Source: Archegozetes longisetosus (lineage: Eukaryota > Arthropoda > Arachnida > Sarcoptiformes > Trhypochthoniidae). Taken from it: a stretch of 64,000 nt of DNA. The translations under genes and the position numbers were made by a program. Under the pieces are notes generated by a model. The model worked only from the letters and a program-made list of their open reading frames with translations, was not told the origin of the DNA and made no database searches. This document shows, piece by piece, positions 44,428-57,600 of this stretch; positions within the stretch are counted from its first letter, which is position 1, and the number at the start of each line of letters is the position of its first letter. The stretch spans positions 13,856,220-13,920,219 of the forward strand of contig JAEMBT020000001.1 in assembly GCA_018873245.2 (NCBI GenBank), read 5' to 3'.

Positions 44428-45653
44428 TCGTCGCCTTGGGATTATACTATCGTATCTGAAATTTTTGAGAAATTGAGTTATTGTCACATCATTATAATAT
44501 ACGGGGCTCTTAACATGTATATCAGAAAATTATTCCATTATCTCAATACAATGACCCACAATCTCCAGTATGATTTAATCGTATCTCAAAATTTTGCATT
44601 TTTTTTCGTGCTATACTATCGTATCTCAACATTTCCTTTATAATCAGGCTTTAATACAAGTAAAAATAATTTAATTTCAGAATTTTGTTGTTTTTTTGAA
44701 CAAAAATATCGATGTTTCCGAAATTTTCGATCCAGTTTACAAAAATTATTAGAAATTTTTATTGATAAAAATGAAAAATTTAATGGATTTTATTTTGAGA
44801 TATTTTTAGTTCAAAACATCACAACGTTATAGATAACGGGATAAATATGAGGATAGAAACAATTTGATAAGATTAATGTAGAAAAAGGCATTTACACAGC
44901 CTTTTAATATAAAATCTTATTTACAAAATAATTCTAAGAATTAAGTCGAATTTTCATTTGATAATCAACTAAGTGCTGTGAACTCGGCATTTGAGAGATA
45001 AACGTCACACATTGAACAAAACAGTAATATGTGTTCTTTATGCGAATAAAAGAGTACGCGTATAGCCGTACAATAAATGTTTTATAGGTTTATAATAAAA
45101 AAAACTATGGAATTAAAATTTTCTAAATTAGAAATAAAATGGGAAAATATTGAAAAGAAAATGAGTTTTAAGTTATTTGTTTATGCTTAAATTTCACTCA
45201 AATAGTTGTAAGATTTAACATTTTTCAGTTTTCTAATTCGAGTATTTTTTATACTTTAAAAATCAATTTTTTGTAGAATGAATTAAGCAAATCTGAAATT
45301 ATTGATGAAAATCTAGAAAATTTATTGTTTCTATAAATTTTCAAAACGTATTTTGTTGTTCTCCTATTCAATGCGCATTTAAATGACATACGATAGTATA
45401 GCACCAAAATTTTCTTCCATTTTCAGTGCAATGTAGTCGTATCTCATTTTTTCTTTGTCTAAAGCCGTTGATAGGGACGGTAATCAACGAATCGGCGTTA
45501 TTCATTTTTTGGCCTTTGACAAGCTTAAGTGAATGATATATTCTAACTTCAAAAATATTCGGCCAGTTATCCTAATTAGAGGGTCGAACTTCAATTGCGT
45601 TTTTCTCAAAATTGCTTTTTTCCAGATACAATAGTATAATCCCAAGGCGACGA
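44428..45653. mobile_element. 1.2-kb non-autonomous transposon with TA target site
   Basis: The inverted ends start TCGTCGCCTTGGGATTATAC on both sides and stay alike for about 31 bp. TA flanks both ends (44426-44427, 45654-45655). Internal copies of TACTATCGTATCT-like sequence lie near 44580, 44625, 45385 and 45430 in both orientations, which suggests subterminal protein-binding repeats. No transposase frame. The TA duplication fits the Tc1/mariner superfamily, but the ends match no family I know. Confidence 0.85.
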
Positions 45654-45655
45654 TA

Positions 45656-46165
45656 TATTATTCATTGTTTTAAAAGACTAACCAGACTTGTCGTTAACCA
45701 TAATACAGTGTAATTTGTTACCGAAAATTATTTTATCAGTTGCCACCATAGTCTGAATAGTTTTACGATTACGACATTACATAGAAGATATTGTTGAATA
45801 GCAGCTTATTAATCTTTGATACTTGAAAACAAACTTTAGATTTATTCATCATGCATCAGCTTGAATGTTAAAATAATTATAAATGTGCTCTATGTAACAG
45901 GCTCACATGAGACGAAACGGTTCTATTTTTTAGAGAACGAAATTCACTTTGTATAGACCCGAGGGGTGTTTATTACCATTACATTCAATCTCCATTTACA
46001 ACCAAATAATTGCTTGAGTACTTCAATCCGATTAATTCATTATGAGATTTCTTAATGCTGTGTAACTTCTGTATCCATGGAGAATATCTAGTTTTATTAT
46101 GTAGGATGAGAAGGAAAAAACTGATTCAGAGTAACCTTTATTAAATTGAAAATTAACTCAGAATA
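45656..46165. other. Spacer upstream of the ADP-ribosyltransferase gene
   Basis: AT-rich; promoter expected here but no motif can be assigned. Confidence 0.4.
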
Positions 46166-46964
46166 ATGTCGAACAGAAGGGCTGATAGATTTGGTGATTC
46201 ATCTGAACTTACCATTGTATTTACTCCCGATGCTTCTAATTTAAAACCAAATGACAGCAGAAAATTAGCGGAAAATATTGATGATAAAGACTTATTGCAA
46301 CTTCTTCAGAAAGAAATAGAACAAAGTAGTCTCTACTACAGTGCATGGAATGAAGCAGTTCGAATTTTGAAAGGTAGAAGAATGATTAAATCAACTGAAG
46401 ATTTCAATTCATGGTATGATATGCTAAATAAAGATTGACATCTGGTTACGTTGTTTTATATATTTCAGCCTTAAAATAGCGGTTTGCTGCTATACTGTTG
46501 AGATGTCGCAATACAAGCAATTTTATTCCCACTTCAATCAACTTTGTAGAACGTTGAACACCAAGAATTGGAATTCCTTTCCATACAAAAGTATGTGGAT
46601 CATGTTGAAAAAGGCGATAAATGATGATTTGATTAAGAGCAATCCGCCTGTGGATATAGCAGATTTCAAATCATTCAGAGGATTAAGATTTCATATCCCT
46701 GAAAATCAGATTCCTAAAGTCGGAGAATGGGTTTATTCCAAACAGTACATGTCAACTTCTGTTAATTCAACCGTGGCAACAAATTTTGCTCAATTAAATG
46801 GCACTCTAATTGAAATCATTGGAAAACCTGAGATGGGGAAAGGAATTCAAGATTATTCACAATTTACTAGCGAAGGTGAAGTTTTATTCGCTCCATGGGA
46901 AATGTTTAGTGTGATTAGTGTTGATACAACTAATCAGCTTCACAAAATTGTTTTGAGAGCATAA
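46166..46964 (+). CDS. Mono-ADP-ribosyltransferase (arginine-type, R-S-ExE)
   Basis: Two exons: 46166-46413 and 46469-46964, with a 55-bp intron (TG|GTATGA ... TTTCAG, phase 2). They join to 247 residues from a true ATG. The enzyme class transfers ADP-ribose from NAD+ to protein arginines. The triad is complete: R153 in SFRGLRF, S178-T179-S180 in KQYMSTSVN, and E218-x-E220 in TSEGEVLFAPW. LKIAVCCYTVE and FNQLCRTL match the helix that precedes the fold in animal ARTs. The N-terminal 80 residues are charged and helical. No signal peptide or membrane anchor is seen, so it may be cytosolic, unlike many vertebrate ecto-ARTs. The ExE pair predicts arginine specificity. Neighbours are transposons, with no operon-like context. 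Targets cannot be inferred. Confidence 0.85.
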
Positions 46965-47008
46965 ATTAATTGCCCTCAATTTATTATACATAGTATGTCA
47001 CAAGTTGC

Positions 47009-47846
47009 CAGACTAGCAACTTTGCTTATTCTAATCGAACCAATTATGGAAAAATTATGAAACTTAAAGTAAATAATCAGATAGTTACCAATTTTGGTTA
47101 TGAAAAAATCATAATTTTCTTACCTGTTAGTATTCAATAGCAAAAAGTGCGAGTTCAAAATTTTTACTTTGGTTCGCGTGGTGGTGAGAATATCTCTATC
47201 TTGAACAGGGATGATCAGATTTATCAAGTTTTCACTTGCACTAAATTTTAGAGGAATTATTACTCTAACAAACTTGTGTACCTGAAATTAGTGTGACTAT
47301 TCTTATACGATGTAAGTGTAGGAACTCCTTCACTGAAAAAACCTCAAAAATTACTATCACTGCAAAATTAATCAAAGTCCGCTTCAACCATATATTAACT
47401 GCAATAGAGGTTATTACATAATGTACCTTTATACTATATAAGTTTCTCTTTCAATTGAAGAAAGGTGCATTTTCCTATCGCCGGTAATTGCAGAACAGTG
47501 TAGTTAAATTAGTTCTTTTGAGGAGACTAGGAAAAAGTCTGCCGAATAGCGGCGCCTACCATCAAGAATCAAATCTTGATATCATATTTGAGATATGCTC
47601 TAGATATTTTTGTATCTTACATTTTTTAATTTGCCATAAATTTTGTTCCCTATAGGCCTAAAAGTTCAAATGGAATAAACGCGTGTAAAAGTAAAGTTTT
47701 GAACTCGTGTATTTTGCTTTTGTATACTAACAGATAAGAAAATTGATTTTTTATAACAACAATTGGTAAATATCAGGTCTTATATACTGTAAGTTTCATA
47801 ATTTTCCCATATTGCTTATGTTATAATAAGCAAAATTATTAGTCTG
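47009..47846. mobile_element. 838-bp element with ~165-bp diverged inverted repeats
   Basis: The left arm (47009-47180) and right arm (about 47672-47846) are imperfect reverse complements. They begin CAGACTAGCAA and CAGACTAATAA and share GGGAAAATTATGAAACTTA-like, TACCAATT, TTTTCTTA(C/T)CTGTTAGTAT and ACGAGTTCAAAA-like blocks. The central 0.5 kb has no open frame. No target-site duplication is apparent. It starts 45 bp after the ADP-ribosyltransferase stop codon. Confidence 0.8.
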
Positions 47847-48439
47847 AGACCTTATGAACAGAATATGTATTTATCCATTTATGAATAAATGTTATAAAAT
47901 ACAATATATGAATAAAAATAATCGGAATCTTTTCTGAAAACAGAAAATTTGACCTTAAATGTGTCAATTGAAATGATTTTTTAGCTGGGGTATCACTACT
48001 GACTATTCCGAAATCTCACCACTGTATTTTATTCAATCAACTATGAGAGGAAAGGTCCTTTGATTTATATATTATTCCAACCATTCGTTGTGTTTTACAG
48101 CAGCATCAGACTTAATATTGTCACATTTATTTCTGTGGCGAGGAACATCTATACACGAAAGACCCGACCTAAATGTTTTTTGTAGTCTTTCATGTGTGTG
48201 TGTTTGTCCAAGTTGTACGAATTTGAATCAGGGGCCCTCAATGTAAGATCCCAATCCGTTGTTACTTATAATTCTATCAGAGAGTCTAATAGGACTCGAT
48301 AGAATGTGCTTTAGTAGAGAATTAAGTTACAACTTACTTTTAATATAAATCTTCTTTTATTAATACAAATATATAACGATATAATAGTAGTTATTCACTA
48401 TTACTTTTCTTGGTTAAGTGGGACTAAAGTGGCGGAATC
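47847..48439. other. Spacer, no gene seen
   Basis: AT-rich; no feature recognised. The left end of the Merlin element may lie here or in the next block. Confidence 0.35.
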
Positions 48440-48690
48440 AACATAAAAATCGAGGGAGGAGTCAAATCGATAGTACTCAATGAGACAAATTGATTTATGT
48501 AAAATTATAAAGCCACGCCCACTAGTTTAAAAGATAAGCCTATTTTAATATTTAAACTTATAAATTTATTATCGAGTGGACGGAGCTTCATAAAAATCAG
48601 GTGAGGAGTCAAATAGATAGCAATCAATGAGACAAATCGATTGGTATAAAAAATAATAACATAAGTCCACTAGTTCAAGAGTTACAATTA
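48440..48690. repeat. Two diverged direct repeats, ~145-bp period
   Basis: A unit with ATAAAAATCGAGGGAGGAGT then CAATGAGACAAATTGATT, then CCCACTAGTT, recurs about 145 bp later as ATAAAAATCAGGTGAGGAGT, CAATGAGACAAATCGATT, TCCACTAGTT. They lie just upstream of the Merlin transposase and may be subterminal repeats of that element. Confidence 0.75.
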
Positions 48691-48807
48691 AAAAAGTTCC
48701 AAAAATCGAATTTAAAGTAGTTTCTATCACTTCGGCATCAACTAAAACCCCTATGAACATGTAGACTTGCCCTCGTCTCTCATTGGTTAGAATTCCAAAA
48801 CCGAGTG

Positions 48808-48817
48808 TATATAAAGG
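48808..48817 (+). promoter_or_regulatory. Probable TATA box of the Merlin transposase
   Basis: TATATAAAGG lies 39 bp before the transposase ATG, so the 5' leader would be very short. Good match to a TATA box, but no transcript start is known. Confidence 0.4.
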
Positions 48818-48855
48818 CTAGTGAGCGCAATAGTTAGTCATTTTTCTCTATCGAT

Positions 48856-50038
48856 ATGGAGGGCGAGAAGAAACGCGGCCGACCTAGAAAGCGAAGCAGC
48901 GATTCTTCGACTTCTATACCTTTAGCGATTCGTCGTCTCGATGTTGGGCAGAGAAATGAAACGCTCTTTTCAGAGCGCACTCACCCACATCGAGAATCTA
49001 GTCAAAATTCTAGTCAGCTTAATTTAATGATTGTAAATAGATATCCAGAGTCTAATAATACTTCACCTATGAGTTTATTTACCAGTAATAGTTTATTCAC
49101 AGATAAAGATAGTTTAATTATAGATTTTAATAAATTAAATTTGTTTAATTTTGAAAGAGCGTTCGGCTGGACCGACGATATGGTCATTGTAAAGCTCAGG
49201 ACCATGGGATTGTTAGTACCTTCCGATGATTCTGAGCTTTACAAATGCCCAAAATGTAGTCATAGCTTGCGTAGAACTGAGCAACCGAGTTGTGTCCTTG
49301 GTTACCGATACCGCTGCAAAGATAAACTTTGTAGCGGAACCGTTAATCCGGCGAAAAACACTTGGTTTTCAGGGCTACGAGCAACCGAAAAAGAACCTAA
49401 CCCAATTCTTCGGTCGCTTAAGCTATGCTACAGTCTTCTGTGCGGTATTGGTGCAGGACTCGCTGCACAAGAGACCGAGTCAGATCCTAAAACCGCACGG
49501 AAGATGTATCGGCTGGTCCGATACATTTCTAGTAATCACCTCAAAAGTACAACTTGGATGATTGGAGGTCCAGGTTGCACTTGTGAGTGTGACGAATCCC
49601 ATCTTCAAGCGAAATTTCAATCGCGGGCGATATTACATGCTTGAAGATTGGTGGATGTTTGGTGCTATATGCCGAGAGACCGGTGAGTGTTTTGCTATGG
49701 TTGTACCCGACCGTACTAAAAACACTCTCTGGCCTCTTATGGCTTCTCGTATTGCAGCAGGGTCTACCGTTTACACAGACTCTGCTGCAGTTTATGATGG
49801 CATCACGGGCATTGGGATGAGTTGGATCCATCTCAATGTCAATCATCGAAAGACTTTTGTGAGGAATGTCCTCTATAATGATCAAGAATACGTTGTTCAT
49901 ACCAACAGAATTGAGAGACTGTGGCGACACATCAAATGCTTTATAAGGTCGCCACAATCTCCCAATTCTTTAAATAGTAATAGGAATTCTCCTCTCAATA
50001 GTAATAAGTTATTACTAATAAAAGAATTTTGGATTTGA
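48856..50038 (+). mobile_element. Merlin (ISXO2/IS1016-like) transposase, one frameshift
   Basis: From an ATG at 48856: AT-hook-like start GEKKRGRPRKRSS, then a zinc ribbon (CPKCSHSLRRTEQPS, GYRYRCKDKLC), then the first half of the ISXO2-like DDE domain ending MIGGPGCTCECDES. A frameshift follows near 49605. The other frame continues FKRNFNRGRYYMLEDWWMFG, RETGECFAMVVPDRTKNTLW, GSTVYTDSAAVYDGI, HLNVNHRKTFV, HTNRIERLWRHIKCFI, which is the rest of the ISXO2 domain including the final N-x-x-E. Apart from that frameshift it looks whole and is less AT-rich than its surroundings, so it is young. Terminal repeats were not identified. Confidence 0.85.
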
Positions 50039-51632
50039 TCATTGTTGAATCTGAGTTTTTTGACTAAAATTGCAAATGCGTTGCGTTAATTTACTTTGTT
50101 TAGCATTTTCTTCATATAGTTCATTATTAAGATTCTTGTCATAGTTTTAGTTTTACTCACAACCAGTGCATTTTTACCGATATTTAATTAGTCCTCTAAC
50201 TCTTTAAATAAATGTTTAAAAAGTAAACCTCATGATAAAACTAATTAATGTACTCCTTTCTTCAAATCTCATGCAATTAACGATAATGGTGTCAAACATC
50301 TATTCCATAAAGAATTTTTCGATAATAATATTTCTAATATCGATCAACAATTTGTGTTAGAATTAAGAATTTTGTTTTCGCAGTTATTATTCCAACTCAG
50401 TGTTTAAAACTGATACAAATTCAGGCCTTAGTTCGGCTTTTGCACCAAATATTGCTACAAACCTGACTCACGTTTGAGTTAAGATAATTACTCTAAATGA
50501 GCAATTCCGAATCACAAAATTTATAGGGTAGTAGTCGATTGAGCTATAACAATGTCAGGATTAAACTTGAACAAGAGTCCAATTCATAATTCCAGAACCA
50601 TCATAATTAATCTTTAAACCTAATGAAAATCTACAAAAAGCGTACTTTTATTCGAAGAATCATTTAAAAATGCTTACACTATACAGTCCGTTTTTTTAAA
50701 AACTAAACTCAGATTTTACAGTTAATACTCTATTGCTTTTGGAAATGTGAGTCAAAAGTGATATCGCTTACTCATTCACTGAAATTTGAATTTTTCAAAG
50801 TAAACCTTTAATAATGAACTATAATCTTACAAATCATATTTCAGAACTGTAATCCTACAAAGTAGTTTAGATATGCAAAAATAAATTTGATTCAATTCTA
50901 AGAATAGTTGCATTGATCGGCCCAGTTTTACCAAATTTTTTAAAATACTCAGCTTTAACCTTATCACAAGATTTAGTTAATAAATGAGCTTTCAAAATAA
51001 AAATTCTTTCTTTTGTTGTGAACATTATTTTTATGATTAAAAGTGTTTTTAATTCAAAATCAATGACTAAGTGATCAAATTTTATTTTGTTTTAAACTTA
51101 CTCATTAGTAAGTTCTGATTCATGAGTAATAATAAAGAAAATTTGTTATAAGGATTTTAGTTTAGTTTTAAAAAATGGACAGTATATTGCTTTTGTGTAT
51201 AGATATATAAATTATATATGCTCATAGATGCCGTCATTATTGGTAATGTCTGTTCAGCTAAATTGTTATAATTAATATTTAAAATAAGATGTAAAAATTA
51301 TTTAATATTTTTTATTCTTATCTCATACAGATCTTTGTGTTGTTTGACCAAATTCTTAATTAACGAATAAGTTGATGAAATTATTGAGCAACAATTAACA
51401 TTAATTATAGTCAATTTCAGAAATACTAATACTCTTTAATCAAATTCCTAGCTATCGATCCAAAGCAAATGAGTTAGTCATTGATAAAATATCAGATCTG
51501 TTGTCACCTGAAATGACTTTTGTTAGTAGTGAAATTGATTAATAACTTTTATTCACATAAGATTAAACTTGTTTTGATTGTATTAATATAAAGATAATAT
51601 CATAATTTCAATGATTAATATTTACTTTGGAT
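50039..51632. other. Intergenic, no gene seen
   Basis: AT-rich stretch 3' of both the Merlin copy and the ABCA gene; nothing recognised. Confidence 0.5.
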
Positions 51633-54600
51633 CTAATGTCCAATAATTGAAAGAAATGTTTGCTCTAAACTAGCATTTGATACAAAATAATCCTCTAAAT
51701 TAAATTCAGTTTTAATCGTCTCCAAAATATGAAATATTTGTGATAACTTCACATTTTCAGAGACCAAATGATAGTAAATAACACCAAAACTGTCGTACTT
51801 AAGGACACACTTCTCACCAAAAGTCTGCAAAATTTTAGCTTTCAAGTGATCGACAATATTTTCACTTGTATTCAAATTGACTTTTAATGCAATTACAAAT
51901 CCTTTCGCATATCTATTCTTCAAATCATTTATAAATCCAATAGTTTTGAGAACTCCGTTCGACATTATGGCCAAACGAGAACACAAAGCCTCGCACTCTT
52001 CCATATTATGTGAAGTCAATAATATGCAAGTTTTAGAATTAATCAACAAATGTCTCAATAATTGCCAAATTTTGAATCTGGAATCAGAATCGACCCCATT
52101 TGTCGGTTCGTCTAATAATAACAGATCCGGAGATCCTATTATTGCGATAGCGAGCGACATCTTTCTTCTGTTACCTCCACTATATGTCGAAAGTGGCTTA
52201 TTAATTATGTTTTTCAGTTCAAACTTTTCGATAATATTTGTAATGAATTTGTCGAAATGGTTTGTTTGAAAACCTCTTAAACGTGCGAAAAATCGGAGAG
52301 TTTGCATTCCTGTCAGTCTATCCAAAAGTGCGTCGTTTTGTGGACAATAACCAATACGAGAATAAAATTGTGTTTTATTTGTGAATAAGTTTGCGTTTGA
52401 ACCTAAATATACATTTCCTGAAGAGACACTCAGATCTGCAGTTATTAATCGAAATGTTGTGGTTTTTCCGCTGCCATTAATACCTAATAACCCAAAACAT
52501 TGTTGCTTTTGAATAGTGAACGATAGTTTATTCGGAACTATGAAACTCTTTTTGAATCGTTTGGTTAGTTTATCGACAATAAAAGCCTCACGATCCAAAT
52601 CTCCACTTCGAATGAGTTGCGAAACATATTCTGATTCTTGTTTCACTTCTTCACATTCACTCTCTTGCAGTTCAAAATCATTATTGTTATTATTATTCTT
52701 ATTCAGACTTTTCTTAAAGAATCGTAAAAGCTTTTGATAAAATTTCATTTCAATTATTAAGATTAGAATAAAATATGTAAATCCATAGCATACTAAACGT
52801 ACGTAAAAATAAGTTAAGTAGGCAAAGGGATTTAATAATTTATGACATGCTTCATAATGTTGTATACGCTCAAATAGAATGTAAGGCCTTACGGTCTCAA
52901 AAACTGTTTGGTCGCGTTTCAAGCAAGAGTTCGGACAACAAATACTATCATTATTATAAATTCGGTAATCATCAGATTCGCAATAATTGTGGTTGGGATC
53001 TATTGAGTCCATTGTATGACAGTATGTATTATATCCAAGAATTCCGTGTAGAAAATTGATACCACTTAAAAATAGTGTACTCGGACACAGAATCAGAAGT
53101 AGTTCTGAGATTAGATCAACGATTGTTAAATCTATATTTCTCAAAGTAAAGAACAAAATCAAAATGAGAGTTATTGTTGCGGCGATTATATTATAAAGCG
53201 ATATAAATGCAAATCCTGTCGACGGCTTTTTACAGAAAAATGATATCAAATATGCAAACGGTATGAATGAGAATCCGTATAATAAAAACATCAAATATAT
53301 TGAGATGAATGAATATTTTGATGCGTTAAAGAATTGGTAGTGATCTAAAACGTGATGAACTGATGCATAAAGTAGTGAACAAATAGAGTGAACAATCAAA
53401 TCAAATGTAAAGTTTATGAACCAGTAAACTATAGGATTCAGACCTGACATCATTTGAAGTAATTTAAATTTAGTCCTCAATTCATGAATGGGTAATAAGA
53501 CATAAGTGGCAGTAGTGAATGTGAACCCAAACATGAATATTACCAAATCAATTTGTAAATCACCTCCTAAATCTAGATAGTTGTGACGATATGAAATCTC
53601 TCTTCCCCTCCAATCGATTTGTAGCGGATTATTAATGACTGTTATGTCATAGCTATTATCATTAGTTAACTGTCGAAGTAATGCAGTTGTCACCAAATTC
53701 AATGATATCGGCAGTGAATGGTATGCCGCGTAATTGTGCCAAACTATCAGATCTATTGTTTCGTTTGAGATATGAGTCGAAAAACCATACAATAGATTAT
53801 AAAAGTAGTTGCGGAAGCTTTTTTCTGAATAAAATAGAAGTGATTCTTGAATCTCGTCAGAATTCAACTTTTCTTGAGTCACGCTTTCTTCTTCTAGATG
53901 TGCTGAATAGATATTCGAAATGAAATTTTCAATACTCGATTCATTTTTTACAATAAACGCTTTCTTTCCGTTGCCATAAATTTGTTGACTCTTTAAAGTT
54001 AAAGATTTTTTGTCAAAAGTTTGACCAATTTTGTGCAAATGAATCGCAACAAATAATAGTGATATGAAAAATATCGGTATAATTATTAGTGTTAGGAGTA
54101 AAATATAATGCTTTGAGAGATAGTTCAGTCGCTTAACCAAAATTCCTGTGATCTGCTGAATAACCAGTTTGTAAGGCTCTTGTGGTCTTCCCTCACATCC
54201 TATCGATTCTTCTATTAAATAGTCGTTGTTATCATTCAACGGAGAACTGTTTTCAAGTTGAAAACATTCATCTTTTTTATGTATGATTTTCGCATAACAA
54301 TCTTCGAGAGTTTTCATTCCGAGTGATAAGTTATTAATCGCCAAAATACCAGATTTCGATTCCAACTCATCAAACATTTGAGAAAATTGTTTACAATCTT
54401 CAAAATCAATTCCGTATTGCAGCTCTTCATTATCTCTCATATCATTTTTACCAAAAGATTTGATTTTTGCATATTTCGAAATTATTTTTCTTATTTCACT
54501 TTCGGTCTCGAATTCAGAGCTTTTCAAAACTTTCAACTGATATCCAGAATCAAACTGTTTTTTCATCTTCAAAGTCGAACCTTTGAAACTCATTACTCCG

Positions 54601-57600
54601 TGCGATATGACAACAATCATATCTGACAACAGATTTGCTTCTTCTAAATGATGTGAAGTAATCAAAACTGATTTACTACTTTTCGCATCGATTATCAAAT
54701 CCCATACTTTTCGTCTAACTTTCGGATCTAATCCGGCTGTCGGTTCGTCTAATATTAAGATATCGGTTGGTCCAATGAGAGCCATTCCAAGAAGTAATCT
54801 TCTCATTGTTCCACCCGATAGTTTGAATGCCTCTTTATTCAAATCTGACTCCAAATCTAATAATTGAATCAATTGTTGAGTACTATATCCATCATCTCTT
54901 TCACGCAGTGCTACTTTCAAGTCATGAAATAGTTGTAAATGTTCTCTAACTGTTAACCATTTATAATAAACATTTTGTTGTGGACAAATTCCAATCATAT
55001 TTTGTGCTAATTTTCTCTCTTTTGAGATATCACGTCCACCAACAATGACCTGACCATCATATTCGAGCAATCCTTTTAACACAAAATTTTGAAGGGTTAC
55101 TATTGGTTTAATTTATTTATGTGCTTGGTACTATTCTAAAATACAACTATTACAGCAAATATCGCTGCATTGAATGCTTTTTACATTACTTTAAACGGTA
55201 GACAGGTCTCAGGGCAAGATTTTTCATTTCTTTAAACTAGTGCTGAGCAGGTCCAGGTCCTGGAAGTCATTCTGAAAGACCTGAACGTGGACCTGAACCT
55301 ATGTTTGAAGACCTAGACCTGGGACCTCTCATAAAATTGCAAACCTGAACCTCTCTCATAGGACCTCTTTTAAAGACCTGAACCCGGACCTGAACCTCAA
55401 CTGTATTTTGTTTATTTGAATAAAAAGTATCGTATTGTAGAACAACAGTTTCTATGAATTATTTACTCATATAATGTAATAAATGAAATCATTTTCTGTT
55501 GCGTTTATTGAATGCTAACTCAATTCAGATTAAAATATTAATTAAAATGAGACCGGCTTTTATCATACTAGACTCAGATATAAGTGAGAGTGTTCTAAAT
55601 GAAGTAGAGTGTTCGTTTTATAAGATAGGAGCATTTTATGAAGATTTAAGAAGTAAAAAAATTTAATTCACTGTTTAAGTGATCAATTATTAGGCTTCTA
55701 ATGCCATTACTAATTACTTGTTTTGGTTATGTTTTCATTCGATTATTTGCTGATATTCTTGTCACTGTGGTTATTCAAGTTGAACAATTAGAATTGCTCT
55801 ATGATCGTTAAGTATTATACATTTTAGTTTATCTTCACTATAAAAACACTAACAATAAACTAAGCTAATTCATATCTAAATTCTAAGCTACAAAAATTAT
55901 GCTAATAATTGATCGTTTAACGAGCTTCAAGAATTGGTTATAGTATTTTAAACTCAATGGATTATAAACTGGTACCGTTTAAAAGTGTTGAATGCAGTGA
56001 AATTTGCTGTAATGCAAAAATAATTACCTGTTATAACATTGATGAGAGTAGTCTTTCCTGAACCATTTGGTCCAAGGACTACAGCAATCGATCTATCCTT
56101 CACTTCCAAATCAATATTTTTGAGCACACACTCACTCCTAAAACCGAACATTGAATCATATTTTTTACTCAAATTGCTAACAATTATTGAATGACTTTCT
56201 CTATCAAACATTGTTTCATAATTTGTTTGATTATCCTTTTCGAAGAGCTTGTCATAAATGTATTTGACTGGAAAGTAGAATGGCTTTGCAAATGTCTGCT
56301 GAGATGTTACTATTGATGACAAATACCAAATCAATAGTCCATACAATAGATATGAAATGAACATAGCCATGAATACATGTCCTAAAGACATTTCATCTGT
56401 AAGATGTCCAGCATCTGATATATGACTCCAAGTGGCACCAAAATAAGCGTTTACATGAAGTCCGTGTGATATCCACATAAACCAAAACAGAGCACAGTTT
56501 GGTATCAAACATGACAGCCATTCATTTCCCCAAGAACTAGGTCTAGGATCAGATCTTCCGACATATATAACCAAATAAAATATAGGAATAACGAATGATA
56601 GGATCCATATAAGTATTGTTGCGATAACTGCTATATTCGGACTTTTGAATAATATAGATATGAAACACACCAAAAGTATTGATTGAATTAAGAATAATAT
56701 TAAGAAAAACAAGAAAAGAGAAAAGTTTATGTCATAGAAGAGTGAACGTGAATCTACTATGTTTTCAGTTTGATAGTTATTGTACTTAATAACAGGTATA
56801 TCAAGAATAAAAGCGATTATCAGGTTTTGTAGAAATAGTAGCAAAAAGGCGTCAATAATGACACTTATCCAGTGCTCAAGTTTTCCGACTCCCAAAAGAA
56901 CTAAGTATTCAGTCATTTTTGTGGCCTTTTCTTCAACTATTCTCTTAACGATTACGGGTAACATAACTAAAAGACTGAATATCATAACCAACATGATAAT
57001 GAAATAGTAGCCATCTGATTTATTAATTTTTTGAATCTTATCTCGTGCTGGAATTGGCATCTTCTGCATCAAAATATTAGTCTTATTAAGTATTGTATTA
57101 TTTGTTGCAATCGAAATATGAGCCAAATCTATAGCAGTTTGCAATTGAATGAATCCATAATCAATATAATCATTATTTCTATTAAATGTCTGAAACTTTG
57201 TCTTAAGATCCCTGTAAAGTTGGCTGTTATAAATGTCTATGTTTGAAACACTTATTCTATATTTTAGATGTTTAGGAACTTCTAAGTCGTTATTAAAATC
57301 AAACTGAATACCAAAAACACGTTTTAATCCATCCTTATGTTGACTATAAATAATATCTTTTAATAGTTTATTTAATTCTAACTTACTTTTGGCCGCTTTA
57401 ATAGAAAAAGTATGAAAGAAAAACTTCTTTTTCATGATGTCTTCAAAACTTGTGATTAATCTTTTAGTATAGGAATTGATGGGCGTATAAACTATAGTTA
57501 TTGGGTTTTCTCTATGTCTATGTTGTCCGTATTCTCCAAAATATCTATTTAGAGCTATGGGTTGAAATACACTCTCGGGCGATGATAATATTGAGGGTAG

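Noticed and set aside
49226-49561. 111-codon frame overlapping the Merlin transposase
   Set aside because: It overlaps the clearly homologous zinc-ribbon/DDE frame in another phase, so it is a shadow; the real continuation after the frameshift begins only near 49605.
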